Below are positions 44,037 to 51,462 of a stretch of DNA of 64,000 bases, one piece after another. This DNA is from Nonomuraea sp. NBC_00507 (GTDB lineage Bacteria; Actinomycetota; Actinomycetes; Streptosporangiales; Streptosporangiaceae). Below the pieces are notes generated by a model, which worked only from the letters and a program-made list of their open reading frames with translations, searched no databases and was not told where the DNA came from. The stretch covers positions 10,292,001-10,356,000 of the forward strand of contig NZ_CP107853.1 in NCBI RefSeq assembly GCF_036013525.1, written 5' to 3'. How positions within the stretch are numbered: the first letter of the stretch is position 1; each line of letters starts with the position of its first letter. The translations under genes were made by a program, and so were the position numbers.

Positions 44037-44458
44037 TGCCTGCCTCTTGCCGCCTTGAGATCGAGATATCCGACCGCGAAGAAGGGCACGGCGGTGAGCA
44101 GCGCGCCGGGCAACCACCACGCCAGGGTTCCGGGGAAGACCGCGGCGCCGACGACCACGACCACCGAGTAGACGCCCGCCCCCGCCGCGCCGCAGATCTG
44201 GTAGAGGGCGGCGTAGTGGCGGGGCACCACGGGCCGCGAGCCGGTGTAGATGCCGAGCGCGATCAGCGGCAGCAGTCCCACCCCCATGATCGCGTAGCTG
44301 GCCGGAGGCGGCACGAGCACGCCGAAGACCAGCAGGATCGCCACCGCGGCCAGCCCGAGCACGAAGGAGACGGCGGCGTGCAGCCGAGCTTTGGCGCGGA
44401 GCCGGGAGCCCGCGGCTCCGGCATCGGACAGCGCGTGCGCCGCCTGTTCTCTATCCAT
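44033..44458 (-). CDS. Small membrane protein of unknown function
   Basis: A 141-residue protein with four hydrophobic segments (AAVSFVLGLAAVAILLVFGV and three more) and a charged N-terminus rich in Ala/Arg. No family recognised. It lies between the ABC permease and the regulator in one operon and may assist the exporter or sense its substrate. Confidence 0.7.
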   Translation of the reverse strand: MDREQAAHALSDAGAAGSRLRAKARLHAAVSFVLGLAAVAILLVFGVLVPPPASYAIMGVGLLPLIALGIYTGSRPVVPRHYAALYQICGAAGAGVYSVVVVVGAAVFPGTLAWWLPGALLTAVPFFAVGYLDLKAARGRQ

Positions 44459-44464
44459 GGTCCT

Positions 44465-45220
44465 TTACTCCTCTCCCTGATCCCATTTGAACGTCTTGAC
44501 CGCCAGCCACGCCACCACCCCGGTGGTGCAGGCCACGACCAGCACCGAGAGCCAGACCGGGTGGAATGGCCGGCCGCCCGGCAGCTGGGTGGCCATCAGG
44601 TCGGCGTAGAAGGAGCTGGGCAGCAGGCTCAGCGCGGTGCCGACGGCCTTGGGGAAGAGCCAGAGCGGCAGTGTCAGCCCGCTCATGAACAGTGCCGCGA
44701 GCTGGACGAGCGTGGCTACGTTGGTGGCGGCGTCGGGCGAGGACATGCGCCCGCCGATGAGGTAGCCGATGCCCCCGAACATGGCAAGCCCGAGCAGCGT
44801 GATGCCGAGCAGCGCGGGCACCGCCGAGAGGTCCAGCAATCCGAGTGCGAGGGCCAGCGCCAGCACCAGAACGGTCTGGACCACGACGATCGCCAGGCGG
44901 GCGGGCACGTGGGTGAGCACCAGCCTGGCCCGGGTTATCGGCGTGGTGCCGAGCAGCCGCAGCGTGCCCTTGGCGCGCATCGCCGCCAGCGGGCCTGCCG
45001 TCATGGTGAGCGCCGCGCCGGTGACGGAGAGGTAGAGCGCCATCGGGACGACGATCTGCTCGAAGTCGGGGGCGCCCTCGCCGCTGGGCATGAGCTTGGC
45101 GATGGCGAGGAAGATCCCTGCCATGCCGAAGGGGAAGACCAGGACGAAAAAGAAGTATCTGCGGTCTCTGAGGAGTTCGCGGGTGTGCAAGCCCAAGAGC
45201 TCGCGGGTCGCTGAGGCCAT
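44465..45220 (-). CDS. ABC-2 type permease
   Basis: A 251-residue ABC-2 permease with six hydrophobic segments, an N-terminal amphipathic start (LLGLHTRELLRDRRYFFFV), the conserved KGTLRLLGTTPITR loop and a late SGLTLPLWLFP segment. It pairs with the DrrA-like ATPase encoded just before it. An ATG 18 bases upstream would overlap the ATPase stop; 45220 is preferred because GGAGAGG stands at a better distance. Substrate unknown. Confidence 0.85.
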   Translation of the reverse strand: MASATRELLGLHTRELLRDRRYFFFVLVFPFGMAGIFLAIAKLMPSGEGAPDFEQIVVPMALYLSVTGAALTMTAGPLAAMRAKGTLRLLGTTPITRARLVLTHVPARLAIVVVQTVLVLALALALGLLDLSAVPALLGITLLGLAMFGGIGYLIGGRMSSPDAATNVATLVQLAALFMSGLTLPLWLFPKAVGTALSLLPSSFYADLMATQLPGGRPFHPVWLSVLVVACTTGVVAWLAVKTFKWDQGEE

Positions 45221-45224
45221 GGTG

Positions 45225-46196
45225 TCATCCCTCTCCATGGATGTCGGCGAAGCTCGCGCCGGTGACGCGGCGGAAGACCGCCTCCAGCCCGGCGTCCCTG
45301 GTCTGGATCTGCCGCGCGCCCAGCCTCGTGGTGAGCACGGTGAACAGCGAGTCGGGGTCGGAGGTGCGCAGGCTGACCCTGGTGTGGCCGTTCTGCTCGT
45401 GCGCGGCCAACTCCGAGACGTCGGGGCGCGACTCGAGCTCGCCCAGCGCGGTGCCGGACACCACGGTGAACCGCAGCTCCTGATCAGGCGCATGCTGCCG
45501 GATCAGCTCGTCGGGGGCGCCGAGGGCGACGACCTTGCCGCTGTGCAGGATGGCGACCCGGCCGCAGAGCGTCTCCGCCTCCTCCATGGAGTGGGTGGAC
45601 AGCAGCACAGTGCCGCCGGAGTCCCGATGGCCGCGGACCGCCTCCCACAGGTCCTGGCGCGCGTTGGGGTCCATGCCGGTCGAGGGCTCGTCGAGCACCA
45701 GCAGCCGGGGGCGGGAGATCAGCGCCGTGCCCACGAGCAGCCGCTGCTGCTGGCCGCCGGACAGTTTGGAGACCCTGACGTCACGCGAGTCGCCGAGGCC
45801 CAGCCTGCCGATGACGTCGTCGGGGTCGGCCGGGTCGGGGTAGAAGGAGGCCCACACGCGCAGCAGCTCGGCGACGGTCTGCTGCTCGAAGAGCGCGGCG
45901 TGCTGCGGCTGGACCGCGACGAGCCTGCGGATCTCGTCGCGCTGCGCGATCGGGTCGTAGCCGTAGACCAGGACCCGGCCCGAGGTGGGCCTGCGCAGCC
46001 CGACGAGTGTTTCGATGCTGGTGGTCTTGCCCGCGCCGTTGGGGCCGAGCAAGCCGAAGATCTCACCGCTCTCGATGCTCAGCGTGATCCCGTCCATCGC
46101 GGCGAGCCGGTCGTAGCGCTTCACCACGTTGTCGAAGACGACTGCCAGGTCATTCATGGGCATGGCGAGGAACCTCTCTCGTGGCGCCTGGCTCAT
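45225..46196 (-). CDS. ABC transporter ATPase (DrrA-like)
   Basis: A 323-residue ATPase of the daunorubicin-resistance type. Walker A LLGPNGAGKTTSIE, signature KLSGGQQQRL, Walker B LLVLDEPSTGMD, switch His in STHSMEEAE, and a C-terminal DUF4162-like extension. Exports drugs or lipids with the ABC-2 permease. Start choice matters: the promoter places transcription at or near the 46196 ATG (leaderless), while the ATG at 46163 follows GAGAGG and would also work. Confidence 0.88.
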   Translation of the reverse strand: MSQAPRERFLAMPMNDLAVVFDNVVKRYDRLAAMDGITLSIESGEIFGLLGPNGAGKTTSIETLVGLRRPTSGRVLVYGYDPIAQRDEIRRLVAVQPQHAALFEQQTVAELLRVWASFYPDPADPDDVIGRLGLGDSRDVRVSKLSGGQQQRLLVGTALISRPRLLVLDEPSTGMDPNARQDLWEAVRGHRDSGGTVLLSTHSMEEAETLCGRVAILHSGKVVALGAPDELIRQHAPDQELRFTVVSGTALGELESRPDVSELAAHEQNGHTRVSLRTSDPDSLFTVLTTRLGARQIQTRDAGLEAVFRRVTGASFADIHGEG

Positions 46197-46204
46197 CGCT
46201 TTCC

Positions 46205-46242
46205 ACGATAGAAGTTACTTTCCAAACTGGCAAGTACTTTCC
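46205..46242 (-). promoter_or_regulatory. Promoter with repeated operator-like motif before the ABC exporter
   Basis: On the minus strand TTGCCA (46228-46233), a 17-base spacer and TATCGT (46205-46210) make a good promoter ending next to the ATPase start. A motif GGAAAGTA occurs twice, 19-20 bases apart, one copy within the palindrome AAGTACTT (46232-46239) and one inside the spacer. This suits repression by the operon's own winged-helix protein. Confidence 0.5.
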
Positions 46243-46243
46243 T

Positions 46244-47098
46244 TCACTGACAAGCGATGAGCCCCAGCAGGCACTCCTCCGCGGGCACGAAGCCGAGCCG
46301 GTTGAGGTCCATGTGCATGTACTGGAGCAGGAGCTCGGCCCGCGGGACGGGCACGCTCGCCGCCGCGGCGCCGTCGAGCACCGCGCGTACCGCCTCGACC
46401 TGCGCGGCCACGTCCGAAGGGCAGGCCGGGAGCGCCGAGGCGGTCTTGACGAGCAGGGCGCGGAGCCGGTCCTGGCCGGGGACCGCCAAGCGCAGCTGCC
46501 AGCCCCAGTGCGCGCGGTGCGCGGCCCAGAAGCCCTTGCGCTCCGGCTCCGGCAGCGTGTTCGCCAGCCCGCGCATGTAGGCCACGGCCAGCGCCGCCCG
46601 CTCGCCCGTGCGATCCAGATCCGTCAGCCGCGCGTCGGCGTACCAGGCGCAGGACGTGGTGAACAGCTCCTCGGCCAGCGCCACTCCGGCCGCGCCGCCG
46701 TACTTGCCGAGCTCGGGTGCGTACAGGCAGGCGGCGGCCGCGCGCCGGGCGGGAAGCGGGCCGGGGAAGTCGCCAGGGACCAGCCGCTCGACCGGCTCCG
46801 GCCGCAGGGCCGCGAGGAGGTCCTCCAGTTCGGGGAGGCGTTCGTGCATCCGGTCCACGCCGTCGGCCGGGCAGCTGAGTCGCAGGCGCAGGTGGTGGCC
46901 TGTCATGTCCCAATAGCGGACGAAGAACCAGCGCGCCGCGCCCTCGCGGTCCGCCTGCTCGCGCAGCCAGGGCACGAGGAGGCGGGCTGCCGGGTCCATG
47001 AGCTCGGCGCCGCCGGGATAGGCGCGGACGTACCACCAGTCCATACCGGACAACTCCCCCAGTCGCTCAGTGCCGGACAGCTCCCCCAGTCGCTCCAT
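46244..47098 (-). CDS. SpaB_C-domain RiPP protein (dehydratase elimination or [4+2] type)
   Basis: A 284-residue thiopeptide-type bacteriocin biosynthesis protein. It has the MDWWYVRAYPGG opening, FVRYWDMTGHHLRLRLSC and the late QYMHMDLNRLGF, all typical of the SpaB_C fold. In split LanB systems this protein either eliminates glutamate from glutamylated Ser/Thr or forms a pyridine. Only one such protein exists in the cluster beside one glutamylating partner, so elimination is the simpler role. Its start overlaps the LanB region by a few bases' distance. The first codons are a 27-bp tandem duplication, so 47044 (after a second GGGGGAG) is an alternative start. Confidence 0.85.
   Translation of the reverse strand: MERLGELSGTERLGELSGMDWWYVRAYPGGAELMDPAARLLVPWLREQADREGAARWFFVRYWDMTGHHLRLRLSCPADGVDRMHERLPELEDLLAALRPEPVERLVPGDFPGPLPARRAAAACLYAPELGKYGGAAGVALAEELFTTSCAWYADARLTDLDRTGERAALAVAYMRGLANTLPEPERKGFWAAHRAHWGWQLRLAVPGQDRLRALLVKTASALPACPSDVAAQVEAVRAVLDGAAAASVPVPRAELLLQYMHMDLNRLGFVPAEECLLGLIACQ
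47044..47098 (-). repeat. 27-bp tandem duplication at the SpaB_C gene start
   Basis: Two 27-bp units encode ERLGELSG(T) twice before MDWWYV. Each unit contains GACTGGGGGAG, a good ribosome binding site, so the duplication has also duplicated a potential translation start signal. Confidence 0.7.
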
Positions 47099-47103
47099 GC
47101 CGG

Positions 47104-49548
47104 TCAGCTTCCCTGTCGCGGCCAGTGCAGGAGCACGGCGTGCTCTGTCGCCCTGCGCCGTCCCGCGGCGTCGCGTTGCGGGTGCAGGTGGCGCTCGGGC
47201 AGTGCCTCCACGATGCGTACGTGGCCGGTCTCCGGCCGCAGCCACTGCGCCAGCGTGTCGAGCGAGAGCGGCGACGACAGCGACACCCACAACGGCTTGC
47301 GTTCACCGCCCATCCGCATCGTGGTGGCGCCGAGCTGGTGGACGAACACCTCCTCCGGCATGCCGTGGACCCGGCGGAACCGGTGTGCCAGGGACGCCAG
47401 CGCTGCCTCGTCCCGCCCCGGCTCCGGCAGCGGGAGCGCCCGCACGGGTGCGATCCAGGAGGCCCGGCGGGTGACGACCCGGCCGTGTGTCTCGCGGGGC
47501 AGCGCCACCACGTCCTCACCGCAGTGGGACAGCAGGTCGTACCTGGTCAGCGTGTAGTCGGAGTACGGCGCGGCGTTGACCCATGGATCGGCCAGGACCG
47601 CGAGCAGGCGGACGTAGGACTGGAGCAGGTGCTGCGGGATCAGCCCCAGGTAGGCCAGGCCGATCGGCGCGCCCCCCGGCTCCAGCAGCGACAGTGTGTC
47701 AGTGTCCCGGTCGTGCGCGAGCACCGTCGCTTCCAGTCGCAGCCCGCCGGGTGCGTCCGGCTCGCCGGGCACGAGCAGGGGCGGCAGCAGGCCCGCGCAC
47801 TCGGCCTGGACGGTGTTGCACTCGGTCCACACCACCAGCTCACGGTGGCTCGCCCCGGGCCAGCAGGCGGCGACGTGACCGGCCAGCCGGGTACGCAGGT
47901 CCTCGCCCAGCAGCTCGCGGAAACGGGTGAACAGGCCACCGCTGCCGTAGCTGAAGTTGTTGACGACCATGCGATGGCGTCCGTCGGCCACGTCGGCCCA
48001 GTCGTCGGCCTCGAACTGGACCAGCAGTGCCGCGCCCGGTGGAGCGCTGGTGGGCCCGACCGGCAACCAGGCCCGCTCCCCCGGCGCGGCCCGGCTCCTC
48101 AGGTCCATGCCCACGGCCTGCTCGAGCGGCGTGTGGGAGTCGCCGTCCGTCGCGATGCGCATGAGGAACCCCAGCGGGTCGCGGCAGTGGCCGCCGCGGC
48201 CGTACTCGGCCACGAACCGATTCAGCAGCAGGTCGTAAACGTGTGAGCGGAAAACCCACGGTCGCATCCTGGCGCTGAGCGCCGTCAGGTCCTCGCGTAC
48301 CGGGGTGAAAGCGCAGGGATCCGGAAGATCCGCATCGGTCTCCCGATCCTCGTAGATCAGCCCACCGGGCCGCTCCGACCAGGCCCTGGCCAGCTCACCG
48401 ACGGCCTGGGCGGCATTCAGCCTGCCTTTCACGCCTTCCCTGCAGGCCCTGGAGCCGAGGTCGCGGGCGGAGCTCAGCGCGCCCGCGCCGATCCGTGCGG
48501 CCGGGGCGCCCGGGGCCTCTGCCGCCTGCCCGCCGGGTGCCCGCGCGGCCAGTGCCATCAGCGCGCCGAACGGCTCCTCGCCGCGCCGCCACGGTGGCAC
48601 GGGGTGCAGCAGGCCGCTGTCCAGCAGCCGGACGAACCTCGTGAAGGGCCGAGCCCCGCCGATCGAGGCGAGGATCTCGTCGAGGGCACGGTCCTGCGCG
48701 CCCAGCGGGTCCAGCCAGCGGCGGGCGTGATCGGCCTCGACCACCCGGTCCTGCCGCCAGATGATGCCCTCGGCCGTCGACACCTCGCTGTGCAGGAGCA
48801 GCCCGGCGGGGGCGGCCGGTCCACCCGGCACGATCGGCGCGGCCCGGTAACGCAGCAGCCCCGCGGTCTGCTCGTCGTGTGCGAGCAGCCACAGCGCCCG
48901 GTGGGCGAGCGTCGCGGTCGTACGGCTGCGCGCCCGCCCCAGCCCGGCGGTCCCGGCCAGGCCCACCGTGGTCAGGCCGGACAGCGGGCTGGTCTTGACC
49001 GCGGCGCGGGAGACGTAGGAGTAGAGGGTCTGCCTGTCGCGTGCCGAGTCGCGGCGGCCGTATCTGAGCCAGTCGGGGGCCGTGAGGGCCAGGGAGCGGG
49101 CGAAGGAGGGATCGTCCAGGCTGCCACGCAGCCGCTCCAAGGCCGCGGCGCGGTCGACGGCGAGCTGGCTGCCGAGCTTGGCCAGCAGGCCCGCGCGGCC
49201 GCCGGTCAGCCGGATCCAGGCGTCGAGCAGCGTCCCGTCCTCCGGGGCCAGACGCGCGTGCGCACGGGCGGCGGTGCCGTCGTCCCACGGCAGCGCCCCG
49301 AGCTTGTTGACCGCCCGTTTGCCGGCGAGGACCCTGCGCCGCAGCGGCACGTCGTCATCGAGCCGCGGCACCAGGTCGAACAGGACGTCGATCAGCCGGG
49401 GGGCGAGCCGTTCCAGCTCATCGCCCGCCCGGGCGAGTTCGTCGAGCAGGTCGCGGGTCGGCGGCCCCACGATGTCCAGCGCGTCCGCGGGCAGCCCCGC
49501 GACCCTGGCGAGCACAGGACCCGACAGCCGGCCAGGCACGCCGCTCAC
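47104..49548 (-). CDS. LanB-type lantibiotic dehydratase, glutamylation domain
   Basis: An 814-residue protein of the Lant_dehydr_N type. The domain begins near LARVAGLPADALDIVG and includes the LYSYVSRAAVKTSPLSGLTTVGLA segment, RSHVYDLLLNRFVAEYGRGG, and MVVNNFSYGSGGLFTRF, characteristic of tRNA-Glu-dependent dehydratases that glutamylate Ser and Thr of precursor peptides. The elimination domain is not fused but separate (the 46244 gene). The GTG start overlaps the M50-peptidase stop (GTGA). The upstream frame extends 87 bases without support. Confidence 0.9.
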   Translation of the reverse strand: MSGVPGRLSGPVLARVAGLPADALDIVGPPTRDLLDELARAGDELERLAPRLIDVLFDLVPRLDDDVPLRRRVLAGKRAVNKLGALPWDDGTAARAHARLAPEDGTLLDAWIRLTGGRAGLLAKLGSQLAVDRAAALERLRGSLDDPSFARSLALTAPDWLRYGRRDSARDRQTLYSYVSRAAVKTSPLSGLTTVGLAGTAGLGRARSRTTATLAHRALWLLAHDEQTAGLLRYRAAPIVPGGPAAPAGLLLHSEVSTAEGIIWRQDRVVEADHARRWLDPLGAQDRALDEILASIGGARPFTRFVRLLDSGLLHPVPPWRRGEEPFGALMALAARAPGGQAAEAPGAPAARIGAGALSSARDLGSRACREGVKGRLNAAQAVGELARAWSERPGGLIYEDRETDADLPDPCAFTPVREDLTALSARMRPWVFRSHVYDLLLNRFVAEYGRGGHCRDPLGFLMRIATDGDSHTPLEQAVGMDLRSRAAPGERAWLPVGPTSAPPGAALLVQFEADDWADVADGRHRMVVNNFSYGSGGLFTRFRELLGEDLRTRLAGHVAACWPGASHRELVVWTECNTVQAECAGLLPPLLVPGEPDAPGGLRLEATVLAHDRDTDTLSLLEPGGAPIGLAYLGLIPQHLLQSYVRLLAVLADPWVNAAPYSDYTLTRYDLLSHCGEDVVALPRETHGRVVTRRASWIAPVRALPLPEPGRDEAALASLAHRFRRVHGMPEEVFVHQLGATTMRMGGERKPLWVSLSSPLSLDTLAQWLRPETGHVRIVEALPERHLHPQRDAAGRRRATEHAVLLHWPRQGS

Positions 49549-50627
49549 CGGCCCGCCGCGGCCATGACGGCCTGGACCAGCATGGGCAGCGTGGAGATCA
49601 TGGACAGCGCGAGCACCCCGACGTAAGCGGCGCACACGAGTCCGTAGGCCAGGTAGGCGAGCCGGGCCTTGAGCGCCAGGTTCGCCAGGTAGTTCGGCAG
49701 CGGCTTGGGCACGATCAGGGCGCCGAGCAGGGTGAAGGCGCGGCCCCGCGGGTCCACCAGGCCGGTGGCCGTCTCGATGGCGCTGTAGCCGTCGCTGGGG
49801 AGCAGCGGGTTGAGGTTGATCACCATGCCGATGAGCTGGAAGACCAGCAGGAAGGCGGCCGTGTGCTGGACGAAGCCGTCGGCCGTGAGCGCGACGACCG
49901 CGCTCACGCCGGTCAGCCAGCCGTCGCTCATCAGCCCGGCCAGCGCGAGCACGATCCGCCCGCCGCGGCCGCGCAGCCGGTAGGCGTCGGTGCGGTCGAC
50001 GTAGGCGAGCGGCAGGAAGTAGAACAGCAGCGCCACCCCGAGCCCGCGGACGGGCACTTTGAGCACCTGCGCGACCAGCGCGTGCGCGCTCTCGTGCACG
50101 AGGACCGCGACGAGCTGCAGCAGCGCGGCCACGACGAACGCGGCGCCGCCGATCCGCTCGAACGAGGGCGGCGAGGTGAACACCGTGAAGGCGCCGAGCG
50201 AGAAGCCCGCGAGCGCGCCGAGCCCCGCCACCGCCACCAGCGCCCTGGCGTTCCAGCGGCGCAGCACCCTGGCTAGCGGTTCGAGCAGGACGGGCAGCGA
50301 GCGGGTGAGGACGATCCGCGGCATGAACATGGACGTGCGGATCCGCTTGCCGCTCGCGTCCTTGTCCTGCCGCTCCGCGCCGACCAGCAGGCCGCTCTCC
50401 TCCAGCCTGGTCAGGAAGTCCTCCACCTCGTCGCGCCGGCCGCCGCCGTCGCTCAGCAGGGCGATCAGCTCTTCGCGCGATCTGGTGCCGTCCAGCTGGG
50501 TGAGGACCAGCTGAGCGGCCCGGGTGACGCGGTGGTAGGCGCCGGTGACGGGGTCGTACACCAGCGGGCGGTCGTCCATCCCGGTGAGGAGCTCGAGGTC
50601 CTCGCGGAGTTTCGGTGCGCTGATCAT
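49545..50627 (-). CDS. PqqD-like (RRE) domain fused to M50 membrane metalloprotease
   Basis: A 360-residue protein. Residues about 15-85 look like a PqqD-type RiPP recognition element (RPLVYDPVTGAYHRVTRAAQLVLTQLDG spread, then DEVEDFLTRLEESGLL). Residues 110-355 form a site-2-protease-like membrane domain with six or so hydrophobic segments, zinc site HESAH (178-182) and the third ligand in NPLLPSDG (Asp279). It would bind a leader peptide at the membrane and cut it, before or during export. It lies directly after the four precursor genes. Cleavage is inferred; the motifs are intact. Confidence 0.82.
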   Translation of the reverse strand: MISAPKLREDLELLTGMDDRPLVYDPVTGAYHRVTRAAQLVLTQLDGTRSREELIALLSDGGGRRDEVEDFLTRLEESGLLVGAERQDKDASGKRIRTSMFMPRIVLTRSLPVLLEPLARVLRRWNARALVAVAGLGALAGFSLGAFTVFTSPPSFERIGGAAFVVAALLQLVAVLVHESAHALVAQVLKVPVRGLGVALLFYFLPLAYVDRTDAYRLRGRGGRIVLALAGLMSDGWLTGVSAVVALTADGFVQHTAAFLLVFQLIGMVINLNPLLPSDGYSAIETATGLVDPRGRAFTLLGALIVPKPLPNYLANLALKARLAYLAYGLVCAAYVGVLALSMISTLPMLVQAVMAAAGR

Positions 50628-50654
50628 TTCCTGCCCCTGGGTCGTTCGGTCAAG

Positions 50655-50682
50655 AGGCTGAGGCCGGCGCCGACCTCAGCCT
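50655..50682 (-). terminator. Hairpin after the precursor cassette
   Basis: A perfect 9-bp stem (AGGCTGAGG and its complement) with a 10-base loop lies between the last precursor gene and the M50 gene. No U-tract follows. Partial termination or a processing-stabilising hairpin here would raise precursor mRNA relative to enzyme mRNA. Confidence 0.6.
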
Positions 50683-50704
50683 GGTTTCCTGATCTGTCAC
50701 CGCG

Positions 50705-50884
50705 TCAGGGCCCGTAGCACATCGCGGTCATGACGGATCCCGCGGTGCTCGGGCAGCTCGCGGTGCCCAGCGTGGATGTGGTGCTCAGGGTGGCCAGCGC
50801 CACGCCCTCGCGGAACTGTTCGAGCTCGAGCCCGTCGTCAGGGAGCTGGACGGCGCTCAGGTCGAGGTCCTCGTGGTGCGTCAT
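50705..50884 (-). CDS. RiPP precursor peptide 4
   Basis: A 59-residue peptide starting MTHHEDLDLSAVQLPDDG, with an acidic leader containing DGLELEQFREGVALA and a Ser/Thr-rich core, TLSTTSTLGTASCPSTAG followed by SVMTAMCYGP. The ASCP block begins 11 residues after the leader end, as in precursors 2 and 3, although the leader lacks the ELYAFDD motif. A GGGAGG lies 7 bases before the ATG. It is the most diverged of four tandem precursors and the last in transcription order. Predicted product: azole and dehydroamino-acid peptide. Confidence 0.85.
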   Translation of the reverse strand: MTHHEDLDLSAVQLPDDGLELEQFREGVALATLSTTSTLGTASCPSTAGSVMTAMCYGP

Positions 50885-50897
50885 CGGTGTCCTCCCC

Positions 50898-51068
50898 TCA
50901 CCATGAGTAGGTGGAGGCCGTGGTGAAGCTCGACGCCGAGCTCGCCGGGCAGGACGCGGACGAGGCCGTGCCCGCGCAGGCGAAGCAGCCCAGGGCGTTG
51001 CCCTCGGGCAGCTCCTCGATGGCGAGCGCATCGTCGAACGCGTACAGTTCGACCTGGTGTTCGTTCAT
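50898..51068 (-). CDS. RiPP precursor peptide 3
   Basis: A 56-residue peptide with leader MNEHQVELYAFDDALAIEEL plus PEGNALG and a core CFACAGTASSASCPASSASS ending FTTASTYSW. The leader is nearly identical to that of precursor 2 (51083), showing recent duplication, while the core differs at many positions. Cysteines at core positions 1, 4 and 13 are azole candidates, and the many Ser/Thr are dehydration candidates. An AGGAGG lies 6 bases before the ATG at 51068; an ATG at 51074 is less well placed. Confidence 0.9.
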   Translation of the reverse strand: MNEHQVELYAFDDALAIEELPEGNALGCFACAGTASSASCPASSASSFTTASTYSW

Positions 51069-51082
51069 GGTCATCCTCCTCA

Positions 51083-51250
51083 TCAGCCGAAGGTGGAGGC
51101 GGTGCTGACGCTCGCGGCCGAGCTTCCCGGGCAGGAAGCGGTCGACGCCGATGACGCGCAGAACCAGCTGCCGAGCGCGTTGCCCTCGGGCAACTCCTCG
51201 ATGGCGAAGCCGTCGTCGAACGCGTAGAGCTCGATCGGCTCGGAACTCAT
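51083..51250 (-). CDS. RiPP precursor peptide 2
   Basis: A 55-residue peptide. Leader MSSEPIELYAFDDGFAIEEL plus PEGNALG; core SWFCASSASTASCPGSSAAS ending VSTASTFG. The ASCP block is again 11 residues from the leader end and 14 residues remain after it. The ribosome binding site is a weak GGAAGTGA. A single stop follows 15 bases before precursor 3. Confidence 0.9.
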   Translation of the reverse strand: MSSEPIELYAFDDGFAIEELPEGNALGSWFCASSASTASCPGSSAASVSTASTFG

Positions 51251-51273
51251 GGGGATCACTTCCAATCTGTTGA

Positions 51274-51456
51274 TCATGTGTAGCTCGAGAACGAGCCGAA
51301 GGACGAGGCCGACGAGGCCGGGCAGGACGCGCTGGACACCGTCGAAGCGGTGGAGGCGGAGTTGATGCAGGGACCCGCGGCGGCGGCGCCGTCCGTCAGG
51401 GACTCCAGTTCCAGCGATTCCGTAATCGCGTATAGCTCGAGGTGGTCGTTGTCCAT
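51274..51456 (-). CDS. RiPP precursor peptide 1
   Basis: A 60-residue peptide, first in the precursor cassette. Leader MDNDHLELYAITESLELESL plus TDGAAAAG shares ELYA and the acidic pattern with precursors 2 and 3; the core PCINSASTASTVSSASCPAS ends SASSFGSFSSYT. It has four more residues before ASCP than the others but the same length after it. GGGAGTG precedes the ATG. It follows the nitroreductase gene by six bases. Confidence 0.9.
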   Translation of the reverse strand: MDNDHLELYAITESLELESLTDGAAAAGPCINSASTASTVSSASCPASSASSFGSFSSYT

Positions 51457-51462
51457 CTTCTT

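Noticed and set aside
46244..49548. Lanthipeptide cluster
   Set aside because: A dehydratase is present but no LanC cyclase is visible, and YcaO and SagB-type enzymes indicate azole chemistry.
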